From NCBI RefSeq assembly GCF_021155775.2, contig NC_060235.2, positions 36,620,607-36,684,606 on the forward strand: a DNA stretch of 64,000 nt, in the 5' to 3' direction. The notes under the pieces were generated by a model. It was not told where the DNA came from, ran no database searches, and saw only the letters and a program-made list of their open reading frames with translations. A program made the position numbers and the translations under genes. This DNA comes from Neodiprion pinetum (taxonomy: Eukaryota; Arthropoda; Insecta; Hymenoptera; Diprionidae). Below are positions 1 through 13,600 of this stretch, piece after piece (position 1 is the first letter of the stretch; the number at the start of each line of letters is the position of its first letter).

Positions 1-3000
1 ATTTCTGTCGAAGCAATCAACGTTTGGCGGGAGAAAGATAGCCGTAAAAAGAGAGAGAGAAATACAGAGTGGGGGAGATAAAGAGAACGAATGTGACAGC
101 AGAACAAACTGTTCCACAATTCGCGTAACGAACTAGTTACACGTATAACTGACAACCTGTTCCAATCCATCATTTTTGTAACTGTGGAATCACAGTTTGA
201 ACTGATTCGGGATGCAATTCAATGTGTATATAATATTGTGCTAATGCATCGAGAAGACTTTAAGTTGTTAGAGCTACATATTTTTTGGTTATGGCAAACA
301 AACAATACGTTACACGTATCCAACGCAACTATGAAATTCTCTCGGTTTGAAGTAGATATAAATCTACAGGGCTTTTTTACAAGTCCCCAAATCGATCTAC
401 CGCGCATGTGCAAGGGCGGGAAATTTGAAATGTACTCACGTAGAACGCGCAGAAATACTTGAAAGACGCGCACCCGCAAAGGCGGGAAATTTCAAACAAG
501 TGGAGGTGGAATGCCTATAATTATTCTGCGAATGCGCAGTGGCTCGATTTTTGGGGTTGGAAAAATTTTGGCTGTCCACACGCCCTGTAGCCTGTCTGCC
601 GTGTGAAGTTAATTTTGGTAAAGCTCATCATGATCGCGAAGTGAATCGAGATAAAACACACTCTACACGCACTTTCGACTATGACTATAATGAAAATTAC
701 ACAACTGCGGTGTCTTGGTGAAAAAGGAACACCACCTAGCTGTTCAAAGAGTTCATAAATGCGTTTTCTTCTCTCTTCTTTCGCCGGCCGAGCATAGAAG
801 GCTCGATCCTGGTGTGGATGTACTCCGAGAGGGTCGAGGGTGGTAATGACTAGGTTCGTTTACTGCAGTCTGGGTTTTCGGGCTTATGTTTGTTAATGAC
901 TTACGTGCGTTGACAGAGGCCCAACACCCCGGCCTCCTGATACCGACTCGCGCGTCGTAGTAGGTCCGACGAAGGCTAGACGCACGGAATATTCAACGAG
1001 CCGGTTAATTATTAAAATTGACTCAGAGAGCGAGGGATGGCAGTCCGAAGTTATTGGCAGTCCGCTCGTCTCTGCATATGTTAATATACTATTCACGCCC
1101 AGCTTCTGTTTCGCCGGCAAATATTATATACATAGATATAGGTATGTATCCTAGACATACCGTACAGCGTGCACACCCCATAAATTATTCTAGTACCCCG
1201 GCATAGAATAGCCCGGAATATCACCCGACTTCGGAGAATCGTGGTTCAGCCGTAATGGCGAAGCGGTATGTGCGAGCGAATTGCGGTTTGTGAAAAAAAA
1301 GCTACGATAAAATTCACCGCGTAAGCTTACGCGATTTGCGATTTTATACCCTGCGGCTTCCTCGCGTATGACACGGAAGTATCAGTTTATCGCTTCCTGC
1401 ATCGAATGAAAATGTCAGCATCATCACGAGCAGTAAAAAAATTTATACAGTCGTGTTGGTTATTCGACATCCAGCTACGTCGATTCTCACCAGTCGACAG
1501 CAAATATTATACGCGCAACTAGGTGTGTATTCAGATTCTCCTTCACCTGTGTAATTGGTGCCGTCATTAATTTTCGACGCTTGAGCATTCCGGATGCAAA
1601 AATTAATCGAAAATACGAGCGCCTCTTGCAATGATCAATAAATCGAAAACAGAGCTGCGCGGGTTATGCTGCTGAATTTCCGTAAATGCGTATTTTGTGT
1701 AATTTTTCATAACGATTCATCTGCATTGCCCAACAACGAGTTTTTTCACGTTAATCGTCTATGACGAGCATATGAATAAATAAATTATTGTAATTTTGCA
1801 TAAAATTTTAACGAGTCAGGCACCAAAGAGTATAAAAAGTACAAAAATATATGAGAAATATGAAAAAAAAATGAGTTTAAACAAGTGGAACATTTAAAGC
1901 CGTGATCGTATTCGAGTTAAGAATAGACCAGACATTCTTCTGAAGAAAAATATCAAATGCCTTAAATATGTGTAATTAAAATTAGAAAAATCAAGTTTCT
2001 CATCTCATCGAGTCCAGAATTTCGAAACCATTTTCTAGCTCAGCGATATCGATGAATCAAAAAATGGGATTTGATCGTGGGATGAAATACTCATGATTCC
2101 AAAAAAAGACGAAGAGAAAGATGGAACAAGGTCCTGCAAGTTGCCCCGATTTATCATTCGGCATATGAATTTTTCAGCGGCGTTAAGACGTATCGGTAAA
2201 ATCGATAGTCTGACAGTAGCTTGCGGTGCGACGAGCGAGTGAAAATGAATAATAGATAATGACTGGCGAAGGGGGGAGAGCATTTTCCGAATACGGAAAG
2301 GTGGATGCCACCGATTATCGTGTCCTCCGATTACGTAACGTCGGCCGTGCGTGAATGTGGAGTAAAATCTCTAGGGTTCGGCGACGACGTCCGCGGAAAG
2401 TGCAAGTAGGTAAGGAGAAAAAGTCATCGTCGCGCTTAGGTATTGGAAGCGGTTCTTGCGACGGGTCCGGGGTGGAAAAAAGTGGTAATATATACTTAAT
2501 GCTGCCAAGGGGGCAAAAACATTGGCGTCCGTCGCTCGAGCCGGTCGAGTGTGGTCCACGTGGCCAACACGTGTGTCACGCAGTGTAAAAAAGAGAGAGA
2601 GAGAGAGAGAGATGGCGTGGTAGAAAAAAGGAGGAATTAAAAAACCCGCTATGGCGAAAAAATCAAGAGAAATGAAAAGCTGCAGCCTGCATGTACATGC
2701 ATATGTACGGGGGTTGACACGAGGTCGTTACGTAAATGGATAATATTATAGATAAGGCGTTACGTTTCTTCTTCTTCTTCTTTTACTTCTCCTTCTCATT
2801 ATTATTATATTACTTGATCTCACAGATCAGTCTGAGACGTGCGCATATGCGGCACGAGGAATGCACGCTGTGCTTTTCGTAACTCAAGCTCGACCTTCTT
2901 CTGATCCTCACCCTCGCTGAGCACCAGCACCAGCCCCTTTTTATCCTATTAATTGCGTTTAACGGTTAACGGGCCGCGCGTCTGTCGAAGGAGGGACCAA

Positions 3001-6000
3001 GGTTCGAGAAATAAAGGGACAGAATCATGAGAAAAAAAGTAATGAATTTAAACAAGGAAAAAAACAAAAAAAAAAAAAAAACCTTCAGACGACCCACCAA
3101 ACTCCGAAAGCGATACTGGCTACTGCTAAGTACAAAACGAATCGTAATTGCAGCTGGCTCATGTCACTTGCCACAGACTTAAATTAGTTTCTTATCTAAT
3201 TAAAACTCTGTAATTTGATATTTTTAACCCTTTTAGACACGAACTAATATCTATGTATACGTATATTTGGTTTGAAGCGTGCTGTTCTGTTTCTTTACTC
3301 CTTTTTTAAGCTTTTGCAGCCTCCCGGTGTTGAACGAATTAGGTGTAAAAACGTCTCGGAGGAAAAAGTACTCAACGTACATTGCGATCAAATATTCACA
3401 AGTGTTATAAGCTTCGTGATCGTATTTTAAAAAGGAACAATGATCGTCTGGTAAAAGCAATAGAATGAAAAAAAAAAAAAAAAAAACGACCACAGCATAA
3501 CATTCAAACCGTCATATTTCAGTCTACCAGGAACAAATATTGAAAGCAAACATAAACAACAAGTGCAGGTATACGTATCATAAGACAACTGGAAGCACTT
3601 TTTCACCACGTTTATCACCGAGGAAGCAATCCGGTGGATTGCTCCTTCCATTGCAGCTCTAAGATTTAATTGATGCAGAAGAACGGAAGCGAGCTGTACG
3701 GCTGAGTATGACTTGGACATTAATTTCACGCTCTTACCACAAGCGAAGAGGAACTGATGTTATGTTTAACCGTAATGAATTGCGGTGAATCGTGAGGGTC
3801 TGCTTGCAGATATTATATGCAATGCACGATTCTCGGGCTAATTACAGGAGGGAGCTTTCTCGTTGTGAAATAAAATTTAAAAGCTTGAGGATCGCGTCGA
3901 TTCAATATAAAATCCGACGCGTTACGATAATGCATGGGCAGCTTTCTATCCACCCCTCAATTTGCCGCAAAGCAAACGGAAATTGGAAAGCTTTTTACCA
4001 GTATGACGAGTGTAGACTGTGCATGATCCGATGTGAAACGAAGCGGGGAAAAAAGCCGGACGATCGCGTTTACCTAACCTCCTTTGAAATTTTAAAGCTT
4101 ACGCATTACACTGCGGGCTGGACGAGAAGGAAGGAGAGAGGAGAATTGGTGGAAAATGAGAACGAGGTGGAGCGAGAAAATTGAAATGAAACAGAAGCGG
4201 TAACGGGGCGCGGTGCGCATATCACGCAACGATTGGGATTGCAGCCTACTTTCATTCTCTTTTTTACCCCTCGGTATTTATTTTCGCCGATCGGCGGCTT
4301 CGAATTACCGGCAGTTGCCGATCGCCGATCCACCATTTCCCTGATATACCGACCGCAGGTAAAACAGATTGTGCGCTTTCCGGAAGGAATTCGGGGGCAA
4401 AACAGCCTCGAGTCGAAATCCGTAAATCTATGAGACACTGACCATGCTCTATGTTTAGAGTAAGAACAAAGTGAGGGACCTTAAGACCCAGAAAGATGAG
4501 CCTTCGGGTTGGATCAGCATGCAGACGAGCGAGTGGCTAACAGTGTTCGAGGAAGAGCGAAGCTGCGGAGTCTGCATTGGAACAATAAATTTAGCGAGTA
4601 TTCGAAAGTTCGGTCTTCTGGCTTCGCTGCTGCGCCTCATAGACAAAGCCGGTGCTTCTATTTCCGGCGTATAGAAACAATGCTGTTGCAGTTCCCGCGG
4701 GACCCGCGGCACCGAACTGTTGAAAACTGAGTCGGTTGCAGGCGATGCGTATGTGTGTGTCTTGAAAATACAATGCTAGAAATCTCACGGACGCTTCCAC
4801 TGTGCAACTAGAGAGATAGGTCAGGTCTCCGCTAGTTACTTCTGCCTTACTTCACGTCGGGATTCGTTACTTGTCGAAACGCTGTACGTAAGTACACCCG
4901 AAGTCGAGATAAGTTACCCGAAGAGTTCGTCCCTGGCTTTACAAGTTTAAACGGTGCACGAATTGAACTTTGGGAATTCGTACTGCAACTGCCCGGCTGT
5001 TTTCTAACCCCTGCACTGAGGGAAATTTTTAATTGATACTAAAAAACTACACAGTTTTCACCTATTTTCATTTTTCTACTGACATAGAACAGTTTCGGGT
5101 ACAAAATGAAAATTAGTCCTGTAGCTGTAATCAAATGATCTAGCATGTTTTAGTACTCACTTTTATTAAGGTCATTTTACTAGAATTAGACACAAGTCAC
5201 GTTTTTTGAATAGCACTTTACCGTTCCCTAATTCCTTCCATTTCCACCATGCTTCGTCTTCGATCCAAAAGGGGAAGAATGAAAACGTTTTCACCGTCAA
5301 TTTCCAATTCTAGTTAATCGTGGTCCGGTTTTATAAAGCTCGAGGGAAATGACCTGATTCGAATCGCATTGCCGCGTCTCTTTCCGGTGGGCTTTGAACG
5401 GCTTGACAAGAGTCTATAACCATCGCTCAATTTCCGGTTCACCGTACAAGGGTTGAATGGAATTTTATTTCCAACACATCAGTTTCGTGAATTCTTAACG
5501 ACGGCTTTCGGCTTTGGGCACAAACTTGCGGATCACGGAGTCCAAAGATCCGAAAAACCTCGAGTCTTCCGTCCGACGAAAAAGAATGCTGTACAAGACG
5601 GCGTAAAAGTCATTTCCTTCTGACTTAAGCTCGCGTCTTCGCCACTTTGACCGTCTCAAGTGAGCTGAGCGGCCCCACGGAGGCTGCGAACATGAATCGG
5701 GTCCTAAACCGTATCATCTGGAGGCTAAACAGAGTTGAAACTTAGCACTTCCGGTCGGGTGGGTCCTCGGAGTGGTTGATCCTCACCCCCGAACCGTACA
5801 GCGATCCTTGTCCGCTCCTGTTTCCGCGGGTATCGCTCGAGCACGGCTACCGTCGAGGCTAACGAAGCAGGTATCCAAGTATCCAAGTATACAAGTATCG
5901 AAAGCCAATAATGTCACGGCTGCAGAGAGACGCCGACGTCGAGAGCAGATATCGAGTTGCACGGTAAATAAAACCGCCTATTCACCCCCCTCATCATCCG

Positions 6001-7456
6001 CCGGCCTGCCACCCCCGTTGAATACACATTTACACGTTCCCCTTTCGGAAAATTGCCCGATAGCTTTTCTTTCCGACACCGCGGATCAATTGAATTACGA
6101 ATGTCGATGGTACGTGTGATTTTCCGTACATACATCGTGGTGATATGCCTGGAGACCTTAATTTTTTCTGCTTTGAAAACTCGCCAATACGAATTATTTA
6201 TTTCGTTGGGAAACTTCGGTTTTGAGAATGAAGGGTCGACCATAGCTGATACAGTGATTCCATAACGACTCAGAAGTTATACGTAAGATTTTTCGGAGCA
6301 TCTAATTCTTCGAAGGGAATTCTGATAATCCATAACTCGAGAGGCGAGAAGTTTTGAATCGATTCCAGAATTTTCAATTACACAAAAATTTATAATCTGC
6401 ACAGTGGATCTGCAGTTACTTTGGTCTCCGGTACAGCTCGCAACGATTGTTGCGGGATATTTCTATCTCCGGAAATAGTATTACAGTTCGCTTCCTCTCT
6501 GTATCGACATCGCGACAAGTCAATTTCTGATTCCCTGACTCACATACAGTATATATAATTATATATATATGTGTATTATATATAGAGCTCTGAGATTTGT
6601 TTCGTCGAGTTACCAGAGATGCAAGGTACAGAGAATTGTGCGGTAAATCGATCGTGCGAGCGATTTGATTTTAATTACATTATCGTACTTTACGTGCTGC
6701 TAATTTATCTTTACAGCTTCCCCGATCGCGAGACTGATGAGCGAACAAAAATACGCGCGTCATTACACGGGTGAAAACTTTTTCGATCTAACAAATTATT
6801 TATCACCCTTTCGATAACGCTAATTAACAACTTTGTCCTGCTTCCTTGCTGGACCGCGTCCAACTTCGTCCTGATCATGTAAGTAAAAGTTTCATACAAT
6901 CGGTTGACTGATTGTTCGATACCGAAATAGAAATTACGCTCTAACATAACTCTAAGATTCGACTAATTTTATTGTTACTCGAAATTGAGGCACTGGGGTT
7001 ATTTCGAAGCGATAACGAGGATTATATTACACGCTTGAGAAATCTCTTCAAGATCTCGCTTATCGGGAGTTTGCTGCACCATACATTTGACTCTGAACAA
7101 TCAAATATCGTCCAGAGGTATTTAAGCGTAAAATATATAAGCACCGTTTCATCCGCCAAAAGCTTCTCGTTGTTTGACAAATTCTAAGTCGAGTATTATA
7201 TATTAAAGAAATTGCAGTTCAAAGGACTAATCAACGTCAGTGTAATAAAAGTGGGCGGCGGAGGGGGGAGGGGGTTGGGGTGAGCTTTTCAAAGTATTTC
7301 CCCCAGCGGGTTATTCAGGCGCCCTCAGCATCTCCCAAGACGTCTCTTCCATTCAGAAGGACCGACGAGTTTCATCGCTTCTCTTCCCTCCCTTGTCACA
7401 GGGTAAGAGATAAACCCTCGAACAACAATGCATGAAAATAAGAAGATGAAACCCAC
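1..7456. other. Region downstream of nau; no gene recognised
   Basis: The nau C-terminal exon and 3' UTR would be expected here or further left, but no segment resembling an MRF C-terminal helix was identified. The stretch contains a GA microsatellite at 2591-2612, a TTC run near 2769, A runs at 3069-3081 and 3468-3486, and a short TA-rich tract at 6550-6583. A small tandem of TATCCAAG-like units lies at 5871-5898. The open frames present have no recognisable domain and look like chance frames. Confidence 0.5.
2591..2612. repeat. (GA)n microsatellite
   Basis: An uninterrupted GA dinucleotide tract of about 22 bases. Confidence 0.9.
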
Positions 7457-7627
7457 CATGTTCTCGACGGAAGGATGATCCTGGGAGCCGGGAGTGATGC
7501 TGCCTTGAAGAAGGGCTTCGAGGCTCTCGATGTACTCGATGGCGTTTCTGAGAATCTCGACCTTCGGCAGACGCTGGTTCGGGTTGTTGCTCGTCCGTCG
7601 TTTCAAAGCCTCGAAGGCTTCGTTCAC
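7457..7627 (-). CDS. nau: nau exon 3 (helix-loop-helix)
   Basis: The acceptor CGATTCCAG precedes GTGAACGAAGCC, so the protein reads K-VNEAFEALKRRTSNNPNQR across the junction. Helix 1 (NEAFEALKRR), the loop (TSNNPNQRL) and helix 2 (PKVEILRNAIEYIESLEALL) are all intact. The exon is 171 bases, 57 codons. It ends at AACATG|GTGGGT, a good donor. Read-through would reach a stop 43 codons later, so a further exon is expected. Confidence 0.95.
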
Positions 7628-10600
7628 CTGGAATCGAAGAGCGATGTAAACGTGGAGACGGAAACGAGAGTTATTACGGTCTGTACGTACTGCTGCCGGT
7701 TCTAATCCCAGCGATAACTTTTCACAAAATTATCCAGCTACGCGTGTATCCGAGGATATGTATAAACGGCGCCTGCCAGGAAACCAGAGCCAGAGAATAG
7801 CGGCGTGACGGCTCCCGTCAAGTTTGATTTAATTCTTGAAAATTTACCGACAATATTTTCGAGCCAAAACTTGCCTCTTATCTTAATCATATCTTGGCCA
7901 ACTTCCGTCTGCCAAGTTACAGGCCAAATAACCCGCGGAGTCTGCTCAACTCCTCAGCTGCGCCAACTTTGACGCCCCGTTTCGCCAATTAATTTCTCCA
8001 AAAGTATCGGCAAGAAGATTGATAGAAATGAAGGAAAACGGAAACAAACCTTCCGCAGACGTCTTCGCTCCCTTAGCGTCGCCGCTTTCCTTCGGTCGAC
8101 CGTCACCGTCTTCTTCTTGCACGCCTTGCACGCCCACAAGAGACACCTTCGCGGTCCGTGGGGACTTCCGGCGTCCAGGACGTGGGGGTGCGGCACGTGC
8201 TCGACGGCTTCTCCCTCCCCCGCCTCCTCGCCGTCAGCCGATGGCGACTCCAAATCCGCGGACGCATCCGCAGAAATGACCGAGGACGCGTCGTCGGAGT
8301 CTGGGGTGTACCGGGATTGCGATCTGCGGGCAAATATGGAAAAGCGTCAGAATTTCAGAGGTGGAACAAAATTGTACCTTCGAATTTTCGATCCTGATTT
8401 ACGGCTTAAGCGTTTAGATTTCCTTGAAAATTTCCACGCCCTAGCCTTATTACACTTTATTTACAACTTTAAATGATCGTTGTTACTTCGCACGACTATT
8501 AAAATATGGGGAAACCTTATTTTCGGTCAGAATCATCGAATTTTGATAGTTTTTTCGATTTTACATTCATCGTACTAGATCCGTCATCTTGGATTTAGAA
8601 ATTATCAAATTTAGACTTCAGATTCGTCATCGGCTACCCCAAAAACCTCACGAGTCACAAAATTCGGGCCAAAATATTAATTGGAAAACTGTGTTATTGA
8701 AAGGGTCAACATATTCCTGGTGTCCTGCAGGTTTATGGAAGTTCGATTATTGAGAATCGAGATTTTTTTTTGATAGTTTTATTGCGGGATGATCGCACTT
8801 GAGGATTTATGTTATTGATATCGTGAAAATAAAAAAAAAAAAAAAAGGAAAAGAAACCCATTAACCAGAGCTCGGGTAACGATTTTCATATTGGACTGTT
8901 TTACCATTTCATTCGCAGGTTAAATTTCACGGTTTAAAACTACCCTTCGAATCGAGTGATTTCGACTTCTTTTTTTCAAATTGATTTGAAAAGGGCGGAA
9001 CATACGCATGTACGTATAAGGTTGAAAAACTTTATTTTATTGCTCAAAAATGACGTAAAACCAAACCCTTTATCGCAAAAATCGTTTTCTCTAATTCGCG
9101 TGAATCCTCTTCTGTGTCCAGAACTAAACCGATAAGAACCCTGTTTGCACTGAAACTAAACAGATCAAAAACAGTCCAACCGTCTTGATATTCACGAAGC
9201 ACACAAGTTCGTTTGTTTCAATTAAATTGCTAACCCGTTTCAAATAAATGAATAAATTGTACGGTGCAGGTTTGTCCTGCATTCGAAGCAAACAGATGAG
9301 ATTCGCGTAGTTTCTGCGATTGCAAATTTGTGCAGTAGTCTGCACAACTTTATAAGTTGGCGAAACTAGAAGCTCACAATTTGAGGTTTGTTTCATTTCG
9401 TTTCTAGAACTACGATCGCTATTTGCGATTAATTATTATAGGTTTAAACGAGCCAATGAAATTCTCCGTGACTTAACACGTTATTCGATCGAATAAATTT
9501 CTCATTCTTTCTCTCGCTGTTCGGTTGGAAATGGAGGAGAAATGTGTTTCGACTTTTTGTGAACGTCGCGGCGTCGAAGGAAGTAACTTTTTTCAAGCTA
9601 CTCCGTACTTTCAGCGCAAAGAAATAAAATTGCCGACGACTATCGAACCGGAAAAGCTCGTGCAAATTAAAATAACATCTACCAACCTGGCTCGTAAAAT
9701 TCTTCTATTCTTTCAACATCTCTCCGTTCGTCGTTCCGTCGATTTATCAAACGGCAAATAACATGTAATTGCATTTTCGGTCGTCTAGACAAGCACTTTC
9801 CTCATATATGCGAGTGAGTTGTGAAATTATGTATACGAGCTATTTTTGTTAAAGATATTTTGTACCCTCTGTACCGATAATTGCGGATAATTTTCTCCTA
9901 CGAATTTGGGCATGTTACTGATTCACGAAAGCTGTAATACTCATGGTGAAAATTGCCAGAATCTTGAAAGCTCGAAGGAACTCGACGAAAAACACGAATT
10001 GTCGTGAGTGAGTTTCCGGTTTTCGAAAATGGGGGAAGCGAAGAATTACCGCGATAATTGAGCCGACGAAAGTTGGACGGGACATGAGTAATTATCGGGG
10101 TAAATTGAGAAGCGTTTAAATCAATCGCCGATAGCCTTAGCCACCTTTTTTACCCTCGACATGTTGAAATTTTTCCACGCCGCGTTTGCAGATCAGCTGT
10201 AAATTTCATTAATCGTGATTTTACATTTGCTGTATTAGCTGTCGCGTCGGTACAGCAGCCGACAACTTTTCTATAGAAATATATCCGTGCCGTTATAATA
10301 CGCGTTACGTTATCCAACGCGTGTGACGTACGATCTGTTGAAAATTCTAATAACGTCCGCACGATATATTATTTTCATATCCCATTCATTTTGACCCCCT
10401 TTCTCTCCCCTCGTGGAAAGGATAATATAAAAAAGTTTCATACGCATGCGGATTGCACTCAACGTAGCGAAGAGAAAAATATTTACTCTTTCGCGCATTC
10501 GCTCGTTGGCTGAAAAAAATATCCTCTATTTGATAAATATATAGTTTTCATCCTCGTTCAAGTGCCGACGGCCTGGACGAATCAATTTCTCTAATTGCTC

Positions 10601-13600
10601 AAACCGAGTGTCTCGCTTCGTTCAACGGACAACGAGAAACAAAAATTTTCCGCTGTTTTAAGAAGAAATTTCAAATCGCCGTTTTCTGTAAATATCTGTG
10701 TGAATAAAAAATCTTTTTTTACTAAAAATATCTGACAATCGATTGTACAGTTTTAAAAACTGAACTCTCGGCAGTCGAACAATTCGTTCGATCGAATGAA
10801 TCCAAACTGAATTCAAACATCGAGGAATTTTCTATTTTTGGTTTTAACACTGTTCTTAACTATCACCATTTCTATCGCAATCGAAGAAATAAAGTCCCGA
10901 CTACGTTACGAGAATGAGTTTCGCAGCTGTGACCAAAAATCTAGTACGTTATTATTTGTTTTTATTAAGCATCATTCACACTGTACATGTTTGTATTTTT
11001 CTTCACAACTATTGCGAAAATTTCATGTCTATGCCACAATAAATTGATGTTAAGGCCTGGCTTATCAAAAAACAAATGTATTAAACTGAAAAAACAGATC
11101 CAACGTTGCGTTAACCAGAAAATATACCGACAATTACCACCGCGCAAAATAGTTACTTGCATCACATTTGTCAATTGTAATTCAAGCAATAATCACAACC
11201 GTTAGTGCTACGACACCAATTTTACAAAAATCTTCTACTATGTACAACAACGAAAACTTCGCTAACTCAACAGACACCTAAATCCTTTTTTTCCTCCATG
11301 AGTTTTAAAATCGACTAAGTTTCCGCTGATTCCTACCAACGAGCAGTAGACGCAGAAAAGGCGGATTTCTCCGTCACCCCGACGATGTCGTCCACGCCGA
11401 TTGTTTTTCGTGGTTTTCTTATTCGCCTCGACATCGAGGACGGAAAAGTCGCGTGCGGATTTCGGCCTTCGCGACGTGCATGGAAAAAACGAAAAAGCTG
11501 AGAATAAGGGGTAAAAAAAAAAAAAAAAAGACAAACGAAAAATAGAAAAAAACAAAAACAAACAACCGCTGCAGGTAAAGTGTGAACTGTTTCTAGGGCA
11601 GTAAAGACATCGTCGAGCATAGCCGCAGCGAATTTTCGCCCCTGTATTCCCCGGGCATTGCGGTACGGCCGTAAATGTGTCAGCCTCTTACCCGGCAGCG
11701 AAACGATGCGGAACAGTATAGAACGTACGTTTCTGTAGCGGCTCAACCCTGGACTCGTTGGAAAATTGTGGAAAAGTGTGGAAAAGTAGAGATATTGAAA
11801 CACTGATCGCGTCGTCACGATACTGTAATATTTGTCGATCGATATAACATATTGGCTTACACTTTTTTACCCTCGTAATTAATGCACTCTGCAAGAGAAG
11901 GGCTTGTTTATAAAAAGCAGCGAATTAGCGCATTTCTCATTATACGATTATGCTTGCGGAATCTTTTTCCCTCCATCAAATGCTTGCACTTATTTGTAGG
12001 TACACAGATACTGCGGTTTCAACTTGACACCCGTTTATGCTTTAACTAAATAATGACGTACATCTGGTATCGGTAAATGAAGGTGGTAAGTTGTTAAATA
12101 ATCTCCATTGTTATTCTGGTCAATTTAGTCGAGTTTGTACAGAAAATTTCCCGTGACTGTCGGAACGTGGATGTTGAAACTTTTCTATAACAATCAGTAC
12201 AGTTTAATGATCAATTTTAAAGAGTTTTTGTTTTCGCATGGTACGTCACTCGGAAACCCTCCTGTATTTTGGAACCCTTTGAAAACGCGTTACGTAATTT
12301 CAGAAATAATGTTTTCGGATTGTATAGCAAATTGGCCGATTGTCAAACACAGGAGAATCGCGTATGATTTCATTCAAACTCGTAAAGTTAATTTTCTGTA
12401 TACTCAAACGTAATTTGATGGGGTGATTCGCTTGTATTATTTGATCCCTGATCAATCGATCCTAAAAATTACTCGACTATAATTTTTCACCGAGGTAATG
12501 GTAACCGGAATATTACAAAAGCGGGGCTGGAATAATAACGTACAAATATAAATTTGAGGAAACTTGCTCCGGCAGAAGAGGAAGATCCTTGGGTAGATTG
12601 GAATCCGAGAGATAACGAGACGCCCTCCGATATTAAACTGCGTGGTTCTAACGAGTAAATTATAACATTTTCTCATACCCAGCATTATTCTCTCTCTCCT
12701 AATATGGATTTGAACCGGAAAATTTGCACACCCGTATACGAAACGGTAAAAAGCCTGCGTACAGTGGCTTGTTTAATTTTCTTTCACATCTAATAACGAA
12801 GTACTTCATCTCCGGTAAAAATTGTGCCAAGAATGAAAAAAAAACAAACAAATCGCTGATATTTTCGCCGTGTTACCCTTGCGGAGAATTAATTTTACCT
12901 CGTTTCACACAGACTTCATTACTGATTCGATAAATTTTCTCAACCGAAAAAGAAAAATACATTAAAAGTGAAAAACAGAATAATTGGTTAATTAGATCAG
13001 TATAACAGCATTGATCGACGGTCAATATCCTCGAAGTTTTTGCTTTAAAAAAAAATTGTATGTCGCCTGGGGAATTAAAATGCGTCCTAACGACTAATTT
13101 CTTCGGTTTTTTTTTTTTTATCAATTATCTCCCATCGAGATTTGTATACTTGTCGGAATATTTTCAGACTACGCAATTTTCAAGGCGTGTGTAACTTGCT
13201 AGGCTGGGTTGGCGATTGCTCGTGTTTCCTGCTTGTGTGTGCGCTATGCACGTAGAATATGTATATATATATGTAGATATGGGGACACGACGTGGTCGAG
13301 GAGGCTCGCTGCGAAACAGCCTAGTTATTCAATAGTTGTCGATAGTTACGCCTGGAAGCACGCGCCTTGTGTTATACGCATGCGATACCGTGCATCATGC
13401 GGTCGCCGCAGCCGCGCGTTCTCAGAGGTCTGAATAGGCGCGGAACTTCGCCAATACCGAACCGGCCTGACCAACTTTTTTATTATCTTTTATTTATCTT
13501 TTTCTCTACGGAGATACGAGGTTACATCGAGTGCGGGTAAACTTTTAACATATTTCATTGTTACAAGTTGGAAAATGATACGAATAAATTTATTCAATTG

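Noticed and set aside
4106..4438. 110-codon minus-strand frame in the nau downstream flank
   Set aside because: No domain, no splice logic, and equal-length frames on the opposite strand.
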